Shown here in pieces: positions 14,308 to 22,459 of a DNA stretch of 42,375 nucleotides. Under the pieces are notes generated by a model, which saw nothing but the letters and a program-made list of their open reading frames with translations, was not told the origin of the DNA and made no database searches. The stretch comes from Pelagibacteraceae bacterium AG-325-C03 (GTDB taxonomy: Bacteria; Pseudomonadota; Alphaproteobacteria; Pelagibacterales; Pelagibacteraceae). The translations under genes were made by a program, and so were the position numbers. The stretch covers positions 1 to 42,375 of the forward strand of contig QBYC01000004.1 in the NCBI GenBank assembly GCA_003283025.1, written 5' to 3'. Every line of letters starts with the position of its first letter. The first letter of the stretch is position 1.

Positions 14308-14748
14308 ATGCCAACTTATACGGTCAAATATTCCAATTTAATATTATCACCAAAACAAAAAAAACTTATTGCTGATGGAATAACGAAAAAACATAGTAGA
14401 TTTACGGGAGCGAATACTTTTTTTGCTCAAGTAATCTTCCAGAAAAACGAAAATACCTCTCACTTCATAGGTGGAAAATTAGTTAAAAATAAAGAAATTT
14501 TTCTTAATGGACAAATTAGAGCTGGCAGGACCTTAGCAATTAAAAAGAAGTTAATTTTAGGACTTAGAGAAGTTTTAATTAAAAATACAAAATTAAAAAA
14601 GGATTTTGTTTGGGTTTATTTAGAAGATTTACCTCCACAACAAATGATTGAATATGGAGAAATTTTACCTAAATCAGGTAAAGAAAAAAAATGGTTCAAT
14701 TCATTATCTATTAGTTTGCAAAAAAGACTTAAAAGATTAGAAAAATAA
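14308..14748 (+). CDS. Tautomerase superfamily protein of the cis-CaaD / Cg10062 type
   Basis: 146 aa, the length of the cis-3-chloroacrylic acid dehalogenase family. After removal of Met the chain begins with Pro1. Counting from it, His28, Arg70, Arg73, Tyr103 and Glu114 all fall exactly where the six catalytic residues of cis-CaaD and Cg10062 are. Those enzymes hydrate 3-haloacrylates or acetylenic acids to malonate semialdehyde. A 3-halo substrate is unlikely to be the natural one here. The gene sits between mtnP and mtnA and shares one base with mtnA, so a role in MTA processing is plausible; a promiscuous tautomerase or hydratase is the safe description. Confidence 0.8.
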   Translation: MPTYTVKYSNLILSPKQKKLIADGITKKHSRFTGANTFFAQVIFQKNENTSHFIGGKLVKNKEIFLNGQIRAGRTLAIKKKLILGLREVLIKNTKLKKDFVWVYLEDLPPQQMIEYGEILPKSGKEKKWFNSLSISLQKRLKRLEK

Positions 14749-15818
14749 TGAAAATTAACGGAAAATCTTACAAGACTATTTGGTTTGAAAATAATTTAGT
14801 AAAGATTATAGATCAAACTAAACTGCCTCATCAATTTATAATAAAAGAATTAAAAACTGCAAAAGACTCAATAAATGCAATTAAACAAATGGAAGTTAGG
14901 GGAGCACCACTAATAGGAGCTACTGCTGCTTATGGATTAGTTTTATCTATTATTGAAAATAATAATATTTCATATTTAAAAAAAACTAGTGAAGAACTAG
15001 TTAATTCAAGGCCGACTGCAATCAATCTTAAATGGGCAGTCGATCGAATGATAAAAAAATTACTAGGAGTAAATAATAATGATATTTTAAAAAAAGCATT
15101 AGATGAAGCAAAAGCTATTACAATTGAAGATGAAAATTTTTGTAAAAATATTGGACTTTACGGTCTAAAAATTATTGAAGAAATAGCAAATAAAAAAAAT
15201 GATACGGTAAACATTCTTACTCATTGTAACGCAGGATGGTTAGCAACGATAGACTGGGGAACAGCAACATCACCGATATATCATGCTCATCAAAAAGGAA
15301 TAAAGGTTCATATTTGGGTAGATGAAACAAGACCTAGAAATCAGGGAGCTAATTTAACTTCTTATGAATTAAATGAAGAAGGAATTCCAAATACAGTCAT
15401 TACGGACAATGCTGGTGGGATTTTAATGCAAAGAGGACAAGTCGATATGTGTATTGTAGGCACGGACAGAACTTTATATAATGGAGACGTATGCAATAAA
15501 ATAGGAACTTATCTAAAAGCATTGGCTGCCAGAGATAATAATGTTCCTTTTTATGTAGCGCTTCCAAGTACAACAATAGATTGGAATATTAAAGACCATA
15601 AAGAAATACCAATTGAAGAAAGAAATACCGAAGAACTTTCCCACGTGGAGGGGATAGATGAAGAAAATATATTAAAAAAAGTAAGAATTTACCCACAAAA
15701 AAGTAAATCTTTAAACTTAGCATTTGATATAACTCCTGCTAAGTTTGTAACAGGATTAATTACAGAAAAAGGAGTTTGCGAAGCTTCAGAAAAAGGTTTG
15801 AAAGGATTATTTAAATGA
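14748..15818 (+). CDS. mtnA: Methylthioribose-1-phosphate isomerase
   Basis: 356 aa. The catalytic pair is visible: Cys160 in NILTHCNAG and Asp240 in VGTDR, the positions known for the B. subtilis enzyme. Other blocks: MEVRGAPLIGATAAYG (48-63), SRPTAINLKWAVDRM (87-101), ETRPRNQGANLTSYEL (193-208), DNAGG (220-224) and NKIGTY (250-255). It converts 5-methylthioribose-1-P to 5-methylthioribulose-1-P. It overlaps the neighbours on both sides by one and four bases. Confidence 0.94.
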   Translation: MKINGKSYKTIWFENNLVKIIDQTKLPHQFIIKELKTAKDSINAIKQMEVRGAPLIGATAAYGLVLSIIENNNISYLKKTSEELVNSRPTAINLKWAVDRMIKKLLGVNNNDILKKALDEAKAITIEDENFCKNIGLYGLKIIEEIANKKNDTVNILTHCNAGWLATIDWGTATSPIYHAHQKGIKVHIWVDETRPRNQGANLTSYELNEEGIPNTVITDNAGGILMQRGQVDMCIVGTDRTLYNGDVCNKIGTYLKALAARDNNVPFYVALPSTTIDWNIKDHKEIPIEERNTEELSHVEGIDEENILKKVRIYPQKSKSLNLAFDITPAKFVTGLITEKGVCEASEKGLKGLFK

Positions 15819-16945
15819 AAAAAATACTATTAATTTTATTTGCAGTTTTATTTTCAATTAGTCTATTAGCTCATTCACCTCCGCAATTTAACTCTAAGGA
15901 CAATTGTAGGAAGAAATTATCAATGCTTAATGCAATTTCTAAATTGAAAGGATATGGCGGGGGAGAAATAATAAAATTTAATTCATACACTGGATTTGAC
16001 CAAAGAACAGTTTTGACAGATGGTCATAAGAATAATCCTATTGAAATTACGGGATATCTTCGATTGCCAGAAGGAAAAGGCAAAGTTCCCATAGTAATTT
16101 ATACTCATAGTAGTGGAGGACCTGGAGATTATGTCTGGGATGATTTTGTATATCATGCTGCACAAAATCTTTTGAAAGAGGGGATAGGGGTTATGTATAT
16201 TGATAATTTTTGTTCAAGAGGTGCTAGAGAAACTTGGAGAGATCAATCAAGAGTTCCTCTGATAAATGGTGCAATAGATGCACTTATGGCTCTAAAACTT
16301 TTGCAAACTCATCCAAGATCTAATGGAAAATTTGGAACAACTGGTCATTCAAGAGGCGGGACTAATTCTTTTTTCTTAGCAGATGTTAAACTAACTTCTA
16401 AGTTCCTTGGAGGTACAAAAGGTTTTGATGCAATTCTCCCAGAAGCAGCAGAATGTAGGATGGCGGGTTTTTTTGCAGAACCAGAATTAACTTCTAATTC
16501 AACAATGCTTGTAGTGCATGGCGGAGCAGATGATTACACTTTAGCAAAGTTTTGTAAAGAGCATGCAGAGAGAATTAAAGCTCCACCAGGAAAAGTAAAA
16601 ATTGATATTAAAGAGGGCTGGTACCATGCATGGCATGCAGGTAAAAAACCTTGGAGAGAAAAAATGGCAATGACTGTTCATAAGTGTCCTGATTTTTACG
16701 TTGATAACGAAGGTCGATTTACCAATCCTACATGGGTAGAGTGGATGGTAAATAAACATAAAGTTTACCCTTCAGTTGAAGCGTTTTATGAGATGGCTCA
16801 AAAGAATCCAAGAAAAGCGTGGAAATCTGGCTTTAAAATTATGAAAAAAGAAAAATGTATTTCTAAAGGAGTTACTATAGGCGGAGATAATGCTGATGTT
16901 TATATGCCTCAATTCATTAATTTCTTTAAAGACAATTTATTATAG
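15815..16945 (+). CDS. Exported dienelactone-hydrolase-like alpha/beta hydrolase
   Basis: 376 aa. A signal peptide (MKKILLILFAVLFSISLLA, cleavage before HS) predicts periplasmic location. The alpha/beta hydrolase triad is visible: Ser179 in GTTGHSRGGT, an Asp in VVHGGADDYT (237-242) and His in GWYHAWHAG (about 268-276). The region after 300 is an extra C-terminal part with several Trp and Lys residues. The substrate is unknown. Its start overlaps mtnA's stop (ATGA), so it is part of the MTA operon although the cytosolic MTA steps and an exported hydrolase do not obviously fit. Confidence 0.8.
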   Translation: MKKILLILFAVLFSISLLAHSPPQFNSKDNCRKKLSMLNAISKLKGYGGGEIIKFNSYTGFDQRTVLTDGHKNNPIEITGYLRLPEGKGKVPIVIYTHSSGGPGDYVWDDFVYHAAQNLLKEGIGVMYIDNFCSRGARETWRDQSRVPLINGAIDALMALKLLQTHPRSNGKFGTTGHSRGGTNSFFLADVKLTSKFLGGTKGFDAILPEAAECRMAGFFAEPELTSNSTMLVVHGGADDYTLAKFCKEHAERIKAPPGKVKIDIKEGWYHAWHAGKKPWREKMAMTVHKCPDFYVDNEGRFTNPTWVEWMVNKHKVYPSVEAFYEMAQKNPRKAWKSGFKIMKKEKCISKGVTIGGDNADVYMPQFINFFKDNLL

Positions 16946-17871
16946 TGAAAAAATTTTTCTTTATTTTAATAATATTTCCTTCTTTAGCATTTGCGAGTAG
17001 TGATGATATAAAAAAAAGCGGCTTCTTAAAAAAACCAATAAGTACTAAAGTAGATAAATTGGAAATTACTGACGCTAAAAATAAAATAATTATTGTTTAT
17101 AATCATGGTCAGTCTTCTAATGATGCTAAAAAAAAGAATAAATGTACTTGGATAGGCAATGTTAGAAATATAGCATCACTTATTGGGAAAAATGTAAAAG
17201 ATAAAGAAATAATGGTGTACAATTTTTGTACTAATCATTTAGAAGGTGATCAAATGTTAGAAAAATACCCTTTATGGCACAAAAAATACGTAGGACCCTA
17301 TAAAGGAAAACATAAACTAGAAAAAAGGGTTGATGCAAACATCAAACTTATAGAGCAATTAATCGGTATGGGTGTTCCAAAAAAACAAATAATAATTACC
17401 GGGCATTCCTGTGGCGGGCTTATGACACTAATGCTTTTTGCTAAACATCCTAATGCAGCAGGTGGAGGTATTTCTTTCAATCAAGCTTGTTTTGGTAAGA
17501 TTACAAAAAAATATAAAGCTGTAAAAGTTGGCCCTGAAGCAGCTTTAGAAAGTTTTAAAAAAAAAAAACCAGGACCCTCAGTTGTTAGACAGTCACAAAT
17601 TGATGAAATAAAAAGTTCTAAAAATTTACCTTTACTTGCATTTACACATCCAAAAGATAGTTACGAAGGATTATTGTCTGACTGGCTTGATAATATACCT
17701 GGTTTAGAAAGAATTATTATTTCAGAAGACTACACAATCAATGGTCAAAAATGTTTTTTAGAATTTACCAATGGAAAAGAACCTGTTAAAGATGGTCATA
17801 GAATGGATCAAGCAACTTGTTTTCAATACTATAATCCAAAAATCTTAGATTATATATCTTCCAAAATTTAA
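16945..17871 (+). CDS. Exported alpha/beta hydrolase-like protein
   Basis: 308 aa, GTG start sharing one base with the upstream TAG. Signal peptide MKKFFFILIIFPSLAFA, probably cleaved before SS. The nucleophile elbow is ITGHSCGGL with Ser155; a distal acid could be in THPKDSYE and the His in DGHRMDQA near 288. Cysteines at about 67, 95, 156, 178, 270 and 289 could form disulfides in the periplasm. It differs enough from the preceding hydrolase not to be a recent duplicate. Substrate unknown. A run of 12 A (17557-17568) codes for a Lys tract. Confidence 0.7.
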   Translation: MKKFFFILIIFPSLAFASSDDIKKSGFLKKPISTKVDKLEITDAKNKIIIVYNHGQSSNDAKKKNKCTWIGNVRNIASLIGKNVKDKEIMVYNFCTNHLEGDQMLEKYPLWHKKYVGPYKGKHKLEKRVDANIKLIEQLIGMGVPKKQIIITGHSCGGLMTLMLFAKHPNAAGGGISFNQACFGKITKKYKAVKVGPEAALESFKKKKPGPSVVRQSQIDEIKSSKNLPLLAFTHPKDSYEGLLSDWLDNIPGLERIIISEDYTINGQKCFLEFTNGKEPVKDGHRMDQATCFQYYNPKILDYISSKI

Positions 17872-18515
17872 TGAGTAAGCAAAAGTCAGAAGTAATAAAA
17901 TATTCTAAAAAATTAAATATAACTAATTTATCCGCTTTAAGATCAGGTAACATTTCTGTGAGAGCTAAAGAAAAAGGAGTGAATGGTTTTTATATAACTC
18001 CATCAGGAAGAAAGTATTCATCTTTAAAAACAAAAGATATTGTATTTGTATCTCTTAAGGGCGTGTACGATAAAAAAAAAGGTAAACCTTCATCAGAATG
18101 GAGATTTCATCAAGATATATATGTGAATAAAAAAGAAGCTAAAGCAATTGTGCACGCACATTCAACATGCGCTACAGCTGTTTCGTCTCATCAAAAAAAT
18201 ATTCCTGCGTTTCACTATATGGTTGCAGTTGCTGGTGGTGAGGATTTAAAATGTACTAAATACGCAACTTTTGGGACAAAACAATTATCAAAAAATATTA
18301 TTAAAGCGCTTAAAAACAGATCAGCTTGTCTTATCGCAAATCACGGACAAGTTGCGTTTGGAGTTAATTTAGAAAAAACTTTTGAGCTTGCTCAAGAAAT
18401 CGAAAATATTTGCCATCAATATATAAATGCTCTAAGAATCGGAATACCTAAGATACTTTCAAAAAAAGAAATAAGAATAGTTTTAGGAAAGTTTAAAAAT
18501 TATAAAAAAGGATAA
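17871..18515 (+). CDS. Class II aldolase, FucA type (probable 5-methylthioribulose-1-P aldolase)
   Basis: 214 aa. Zinc-site residues Glu76 (SSEWRFH), His95 and His97 (VHAHS) and His158 (ANHGQ) are each three positions later than those of E. coli FucA. TPSGRKYSSL and IPAFHYMVAVAGG are the phosphate and substrate blocks. FucA-type Ald2 enzymes are known to split 5-methylthioribulose-1-P into DHAP and methylthio-acetaldehyde; annotation by similarity alone would say fuculose-phosphate aldolase. Placement with mtnP and mtnA, and no fucose genes, argues for the former. An MtnB-type dehydratase is the alternative. ATG overlaps the upstream TAA by one base. Confidence 0.82.
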   Translation: MSKQKSEVIKYSKKLNITNLSALRSGNISVRAKEKGVNGFYITPSGRKYSSLKTKDIVFVSLKGVYDKKKGKPSSEWRFHQDIYVNKKEAKAIVHAHSTCATAVSSHQKNIPAFHYMVAVAGGEDLKCTKYATFGTKQLSKNIIKALKNRSACLIANHGQVAFGVNLEKTFELAQEIENICHQYINALRIGIPKILSKKEIRIVLGKFKNYKKG

Positions 18516-18521
18516 TTTTAA

Positions 18522-19562
18522 ATGATCAAAGTAGGTCAACACATCACTTTAGATTTTTTAGGTGTTAAAAAAGACTATACTCCAGAATTTTACGAAAAAG
18601 TTATTTATAAAATTGCAAAAGCAGCAAAAGTAGAAATTTTAAATGTTGCTTCTCATAAATTTGAACCACAAGGTTTTACTTTAGTAGCTTTGTTATCTGA
18701 AAGCCACTTTAGCTTTCACACATTTCCAGAAAGAAGTGTAATAAGTTTTGATTTCTTCACTTGTGGTAAAGTAAATCCAAAAGTAGCATTGAAAATATTA
18801 AGAAATGAAATTCAACATGAAAGAGTTGTAACAAACGCTTTTGATAGAAGTAGCATAGGTCTATATGACGATATTTACAGTACACCTGGTCAAAAAAAAT
18901 ACTATGTTGTTAAAAACGTGCTCGAAAAATTCACTTCAAAAGCAGGTCAATTTGTTGAAGTAATGGATATTGAAGAATTTGGTCATGCTTTATTTATAGA
19001 TCATGAAATACAAGTTGCCGAAAAAGATGAAAAAATTTACAGCTCAACGTTTTTTAAATCTAGTTATGACTTAAGTAAAAAAAATAACAATATTGCTATC
19101 ATTGGTGGTGGCGACGGTGGAGTTGCAAGAGCTTGTTTAGAAAATAACTCAAATTTTATTGATTGGTTTGAACTTGATCCCGAAATAGTTGATGTTTGTT
19201 ATCGACATTTACCTAAAGTTTGTTCAAGAGTTAAAAAAAATAATAGAATTAAAACTTTTTGGGGAGACGCGTTTAAAAGTATCAAGGAAATTGAAGATTC
19301 AAAATATGATAAAATATTTGTAGATTTAAATGATGACCAATATTGTATCGATCTAGCAAAAAAAAATATGAAAAGTTTAAAAAGAATTTTAAAAAAAGGT
19401 GGTATAATAACTGCTCAAGTAGGTAGCAAAGATAAAAAACCTAAACAAGTAGAAAATTGGTGTAAAGTTTTGACAAAAAGTTTTGGAAATGTAAAAATTT
19501 CAGGCTCTTATGTCCCAAGTTTTGACTGTAACTGGAATTTTGCATCATCGATAATGAAATAA
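18522..19562 (+). CDS. Fused S-adenosylmethionine decarboxylase / spermidine synthase-like protein
   Basis: 346 aa. Residues 1-115 are a prokaryotic SpeD: the self-cleavage site Glu60-Ser61 (LLSESHFSFHT) yields the pyruvoyl group, with His66 and Cys81 (FFTCG) also in place. Residues about 125-346 are a SpeE-type aminopropyltransferase: GGGDGGVAR (195-203), ELDPEI (217-222), WGDAFKSI and FVDLNDD (267-272). The usual YHEM-like substrate block reads IYSSTF here, so acceptor choice may differ. Together the parts decarboxylate SAM, transfer aminopropyl and release MTA. It is last in the MTA operon, six bases after the aldolase. Confidence 0.88.
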   Translation: MIKVGQHITLDFLGVKKDYTPEFYEKVIYKIAKAAKVEILNVASHKFEPQGFTLVALLSESHFSFHTFPERSVISFDFFTCGKVNPKVALKILRNEIQHERVVTNAFDRSSIGLYDDIYSTPGQKKYYVVKNVLEKFTSKAGQFVEVMDIEEFGHALFIDHEIQVAEKDEKIYSSTFFKSSYDLSKKNNNIAIIGGGDGGVARACLENNSNFIDWFELDPEIVDVCYRHLPKVCSRVKKNNRIKTFWGDAFKSIKEIEDSKYDKIFVDLNDDQYCIDLAKKNMKSLKRILKKGGIITAQVGSKDKKPKQVENWCKVLTKSFGNVKISGSYVPSFDCNWNFASSIMK

Positions 19563-20441
19563 TTAATTTTTTGGCCTATAGTATGAACCCAAACAAGTAA
19601 TTGCAGAAAAAATCCCAAGCAATTCTATTGTATTTATTTTTAAATTTTTAAAATCCATCCTAAAAATATTGATGGTAAAGTTAATAAAAATTTTAATCAT
19701 GCTTGGAAATATTTTTTTCAGGGCATATAAGTAATTAAAATTTTTTTGAAAGTAATAAAATTTTGACCAATTATAATGAAATGCTCTAGTTTTGTTTACT
19801 AAATTCGAATAATTCTTAGGTAAAGAACTTGATCCATAGTGATGAAACTTTATTTTACGAGCTACATATAACTTTTCACCGTTTTTTTGAAGATTTCTGG
19901 TAAAATCTACTGTTTCAAAATACAAAAAAAATCTTTCATCAAATAAATAATTTTTAATAATATTTTTATTAACTAAAAAATTATTATCAATTGTATCTAC
20001 TTCTATAATATCAAATTCTTTAAAAACTTTTCGGGAATAAATATTTTTTAAAGATAAAATATTATAATTCTTGTAACTTTTTTCTTTTTTGTATATTGGA
20101 GATATAACACCAAAATTTTTAATCATTTTAGCACACTTAATAAGATTTTTTATTGCTTTATCATTTATATTTAAATCTGGATTATTTAAAAAAACTAACT
20201 TAGTTTTTGCTTTTTTTATACCTAAATTATAACTTGCAGCTAATCCTAGATTTTTTTTTGGTATCACAACATTAATATTTTTAAAATTATCCTCTAATCT
20301 TTTTTTTATTCTCACATCACATGAATTTTCAATAATTATTGTTTGATATTTATTCTTAAGTTGGTTTAGAATTTTATTTAAAAGATGTTCGCTTTTATAA
20401 GAACTAAAGACTAAAGTTAAATCATTATTCATATTTCTCAA
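19563..20441 (-). CDS. Glycosyltransferase family 2, paralogue of the 11102 gene
   Basis: 292 aa (a Met at 20432 is an alternative start). GT-A blocks: VFSSYKSEHLL (10-20), IIENSCD, KKNLGLAASYNLGIKKAKT (about 62-80), FLNNPDLN (84-91), ERFFLYFETVDF (about 168-179) and HHYGSSS. It ends in YYRPKN, like the YRPSED end of the 11102 gene. A hydrophobic basic segment near 240-260 may sit on the membrane. It converges on speD-speE with no gap and overlaps the upstream methyltransferase by 17 bases. Donor and acceptor unknown. Confidence 0.83.
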   Translation of the reverse strand: MRNMNNDLTLVFSSYKSEHLLNKILNQLKNKYQTIIIENSCDVRIKKRLEDNFKNINVVIPKKNLGLAASYNLGIKKAKTKLVFLNNPDLNINDKAIKNLIKCAKMIKNFGVISPIYKKEKSYKNYNILSLKNIYSRKVFKEFDIIEVDTIDNNFLVNKNIIKNYLFDERFFLYFETVDFTRNLQKNGEKLYVARKIKFHHYGSSSLPKNYSNLVNKTRAFHYNWSKFYYFQKNFNYLYALKKIFPSMIKIFINFTINIFRMDFKNLKINTIELLGIFSAITCLGSYYRPKN

Positions 20442-21150
20442 TAATTTTTATTAGATCTTCATATTCAATCAAATTTAAATATTCTTTATAATTATTTGCA
20501 TAATCATTAAATTTTAATTTTTTAAAATTATCTAAATTTAATTTTAGAAGATTTCTGTTTGTTCTGTTTAAAATTACTCCTAGGCCTTCGTCTGCGTAAC
20601 AACAATAAGTATCTAAATTATCTTTTGTCCTAACTTCTAAAAATGCTTTCCAAGTATCACCGTTCCAATTTAATTGAGATCTTGGCACTGCTTGATAATA
20701 GTAATTTCGCGGCATACAATCATGCATCATTATCATGCCTCCTTTGTTTAGAAATTTTAAGGAGTTAATAATATCCTTTTTAACTTGTGCATAATGATGA
20801 AGTCCATCAATAAAAATGAAGTCAAATGATTGATTATTTTCAATAAAAAAATTATCACTAGTCTTTCTTACATTGCCACCAGACACAGGATCTACACCTA
20901 TTTTTTTTTCGCATTTTATAAATCCATATAAATCATCTTTAAAGGTTCCAATTTCTAGATAACTTTTATAATTTTTAATATCTATAATATTTTGAACAAT
21001 TTGGGTTCTTTTTTTTTTATTATCAAATGAAATATTTATTTCCTTAGTATTTCTTCCTTCAACTACAAAATGAAAAAAGTATAATATTTTCATAAAATTT
21101 TTACTTATAAATAATCTTTGTATTTTTTTATTTAAATATTTTTTTAACAT
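20425..21150 (-). CDS. SAM-dependent methyltransferase, paralogue of the 5589 gene
   Basis: 241 aa. SAM fold: YLEIGTFKDD (about 65-74), GVDPVSGGNVRKTSDNFF (about 85-102), FIFIDGLHHYAQVKKDIIN, MMHDCMP, NWNGDTWKAFLEVRTKDNLD and ADEGLGVILNR. The same blocks, in order, are in the protein at 5589, with roughly half of residues shared by eye. It is transcribed first in a two-gene unit with the family 2 glycosyltransferase. It probably modifies a glycan sugar; the substrate is not visible. Confidence 0.8.
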   Translation of the reverse strand: MLKKYLNKKIQRLFISKNFMKILYFFHFVVEGRNTKEINISFDNKKKRTQIVQNIIDIKNYKSYLEIGTFKDDLYGFIKCEKKIGVDPVSGGNVRKTSDNFFIENNQSFDFIFIDGLHHYAQVKKDIINSLKFLNKGGMIMMHDCMPRNYYYQAVPRSQLNWNGDTWKAFLEVRTKDNLDTYCCYADEGLGVILNRTNRNLLKLNLDNFKKLKFNDYANNYKEYLNLIEYEDLIKIIEKYE

Positions 21151-21220
21151 TGTTTTTTATTCTTATTTTTTAACAATTATTTAGATAGATGAGAATTATT
21201 AATTAAGCTAGAATATATAC

Positions 21221-22018
21221 ATGTTTAAAGTTTCTTGTATACAATTAAAATCTAATAATAGTATTCAACAAAATATAATTAGAACTAAAAAATTAATAAT
21301 TAAAGCCGTTAAACAAAAAACTGATTTTATTTTGACACCCGAGGCATCGTCAGTTTTTTCATTAAAAAAAAAACAACTTTTAAATCATTGCACCTCCATG
21401 TCTAAAGATATTTATTTGAAGTCAATTAAAAACTTAGCAAAAAAATATAAAAAATGGATTTTAATTGGATCACTTATAATAAAGTTGCCAAAAAATAGAT
21501 TGGTCAATAGATCTGTATTAATTGATAAAAATGGAAAAATAAGAACTTTTTACGATAAAATCCATATGTATAATGTCAAATTAAGCAAAAAAGAGAAATA
21601 TTCAGAGTCAAAAATATTTTCGGCTGGAAAAAAATTAAAATCATTTAAACTTCCTTGGGGCAAAATTGGTCTCTCAATTTGTTACGATTTAAGATTTCCG
21701 AATTTATATAGAAAATTATCTAAAGCTGGATCAGTCTTTTTATCAATCCCATCTGCTTTTACAGAAACAACTGGTAAAAGACATTGGCATTCACTTTTGA
21801 AAGCAAGAGCTATAGAAAATTTTTGTTTTGTTTTTGCACCGGCTCAAGGAGGAAAACACTACGATGGTAGAAAAACTTTTGGGCACACAATGGTTATTTC
21901 GCCTGATGGGAAAATTTTAAAAGAGTTAAAAAAATCTGAGGGGGTAATTACAGTTTCTATTGATCCTGCATTACCAAAAAAATTGAGATCTATTATACCA
22001 AGCTTGGAAGCAGATTAA
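21221..22018 (+). CDS. Nitrilase-superfamily amidohydrolase
   Basis: 265 aa. The Glu-Lys-Cys triad is complete: Glu41 (LTPEASS), Lys114 (FYDKIHMYNV) and Cys155 (LSICYDLRFP). RHWHSLLKARAIENFCFV (about 188-205) and FGHTMVISPDG are family blocks. Close relatives are Nit1-type amidases that hydrolyse deaminated glutathione or omega-amidases acting on 2-oxo-acid amides; substrate choice cannot be read. It is divergent from the methyltransferase unit by 70 bp and converges on the DUF6165 gene with no gap. Confidence 0.88.
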   Translation: MFKVSCIQLKSNNSIQQNIIRTKKLIIKAVKQKTDFILTPEASSVFSLKKKQLLNHCTSMSKDIYLKSIKNLAKKYKKWILIGSLIIKLPKNRLVNRSVLIDKNGKIRTFYDKIHMYNVKLSKKEKYSESKIFSAGKKLKSFKLPWGKIGLSICYDLRFPNLYRKLSKAGSVFLSIPSAFTETTGKRHWHSLLKARAIENFCFVFAPAQGGKHYDGRKTFGHTMVISPDGKILKELKKSEGVITVSIDPALPKKLRSIIPSLEAD

Positions 22019-22414
22019 TTATTTGTAAGATTTTACCTCTTTAATATTAGATCCAAGAATGTTGTTAATAGCTAATTTAATTTTAGCTCTTTCATCATTA
22101 AATTTGTAGACGTTCCTCGCTAAATTTATAAAATTTTTTCCAAATTTGCTATTTTTTTCTGCATCTCGTTTTTTATTCTCCACATCCCAAAGCTTAGAAT
22201 TAATTTTTTTAAGTTCTTTTTTATAGGTTGAAATTGAGGTTTCATCAGGAATAAACTTTTTCATAGTTTCAATTAAAGAAGACAATTCCTTTTCAACATC
22301 AATAAGTTTTACTCTATCTTTTATCTTTTCTTTTTTTATTTCTAAAATTGTAATTTTATCTATGAGTTCCCCAGCTGAAATTTCAGCCAAAATTTTGTTT
22401 AATTTATTGATCAT
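22019..22414 (-). CDS. DUF6165-family protein
   Basis: 131 aa, almost entirely alpha-helical and charged, with heptad-like spacing. The N-terminal block LAEISAGELIDKITILEIKK (about 9-28), the repeated Lys/Glu-rich helices and SKLWDVENKKRDAEKNSKFG (about 73-92) fit DUF6165. Such proteins accompany glycosyltransferase or tetratricopeptide genes in polysaccharide clusters; their function is unknown. It is divergent from the GT9 gene at 22460 with 45 bp between the starts. Family call from memory of the sequence pattern. Confidence 0.7.
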   Translation of the reverse strand: MINKLNKILAEISAGELIDKITILEIKKEKIKDRVKLIDVEKELSSLIETMKKFIPDETSISTYKKELKKINSKLWDVENKKRDAEKNSKFGKNFINLARNVYKFNDERAKIKLAINNILGSNIKEVKSYK

Positions 22415-22459
22415 ATTTTACTTTACTATATCACTGTTAAAAATATACTCAGAATTATA

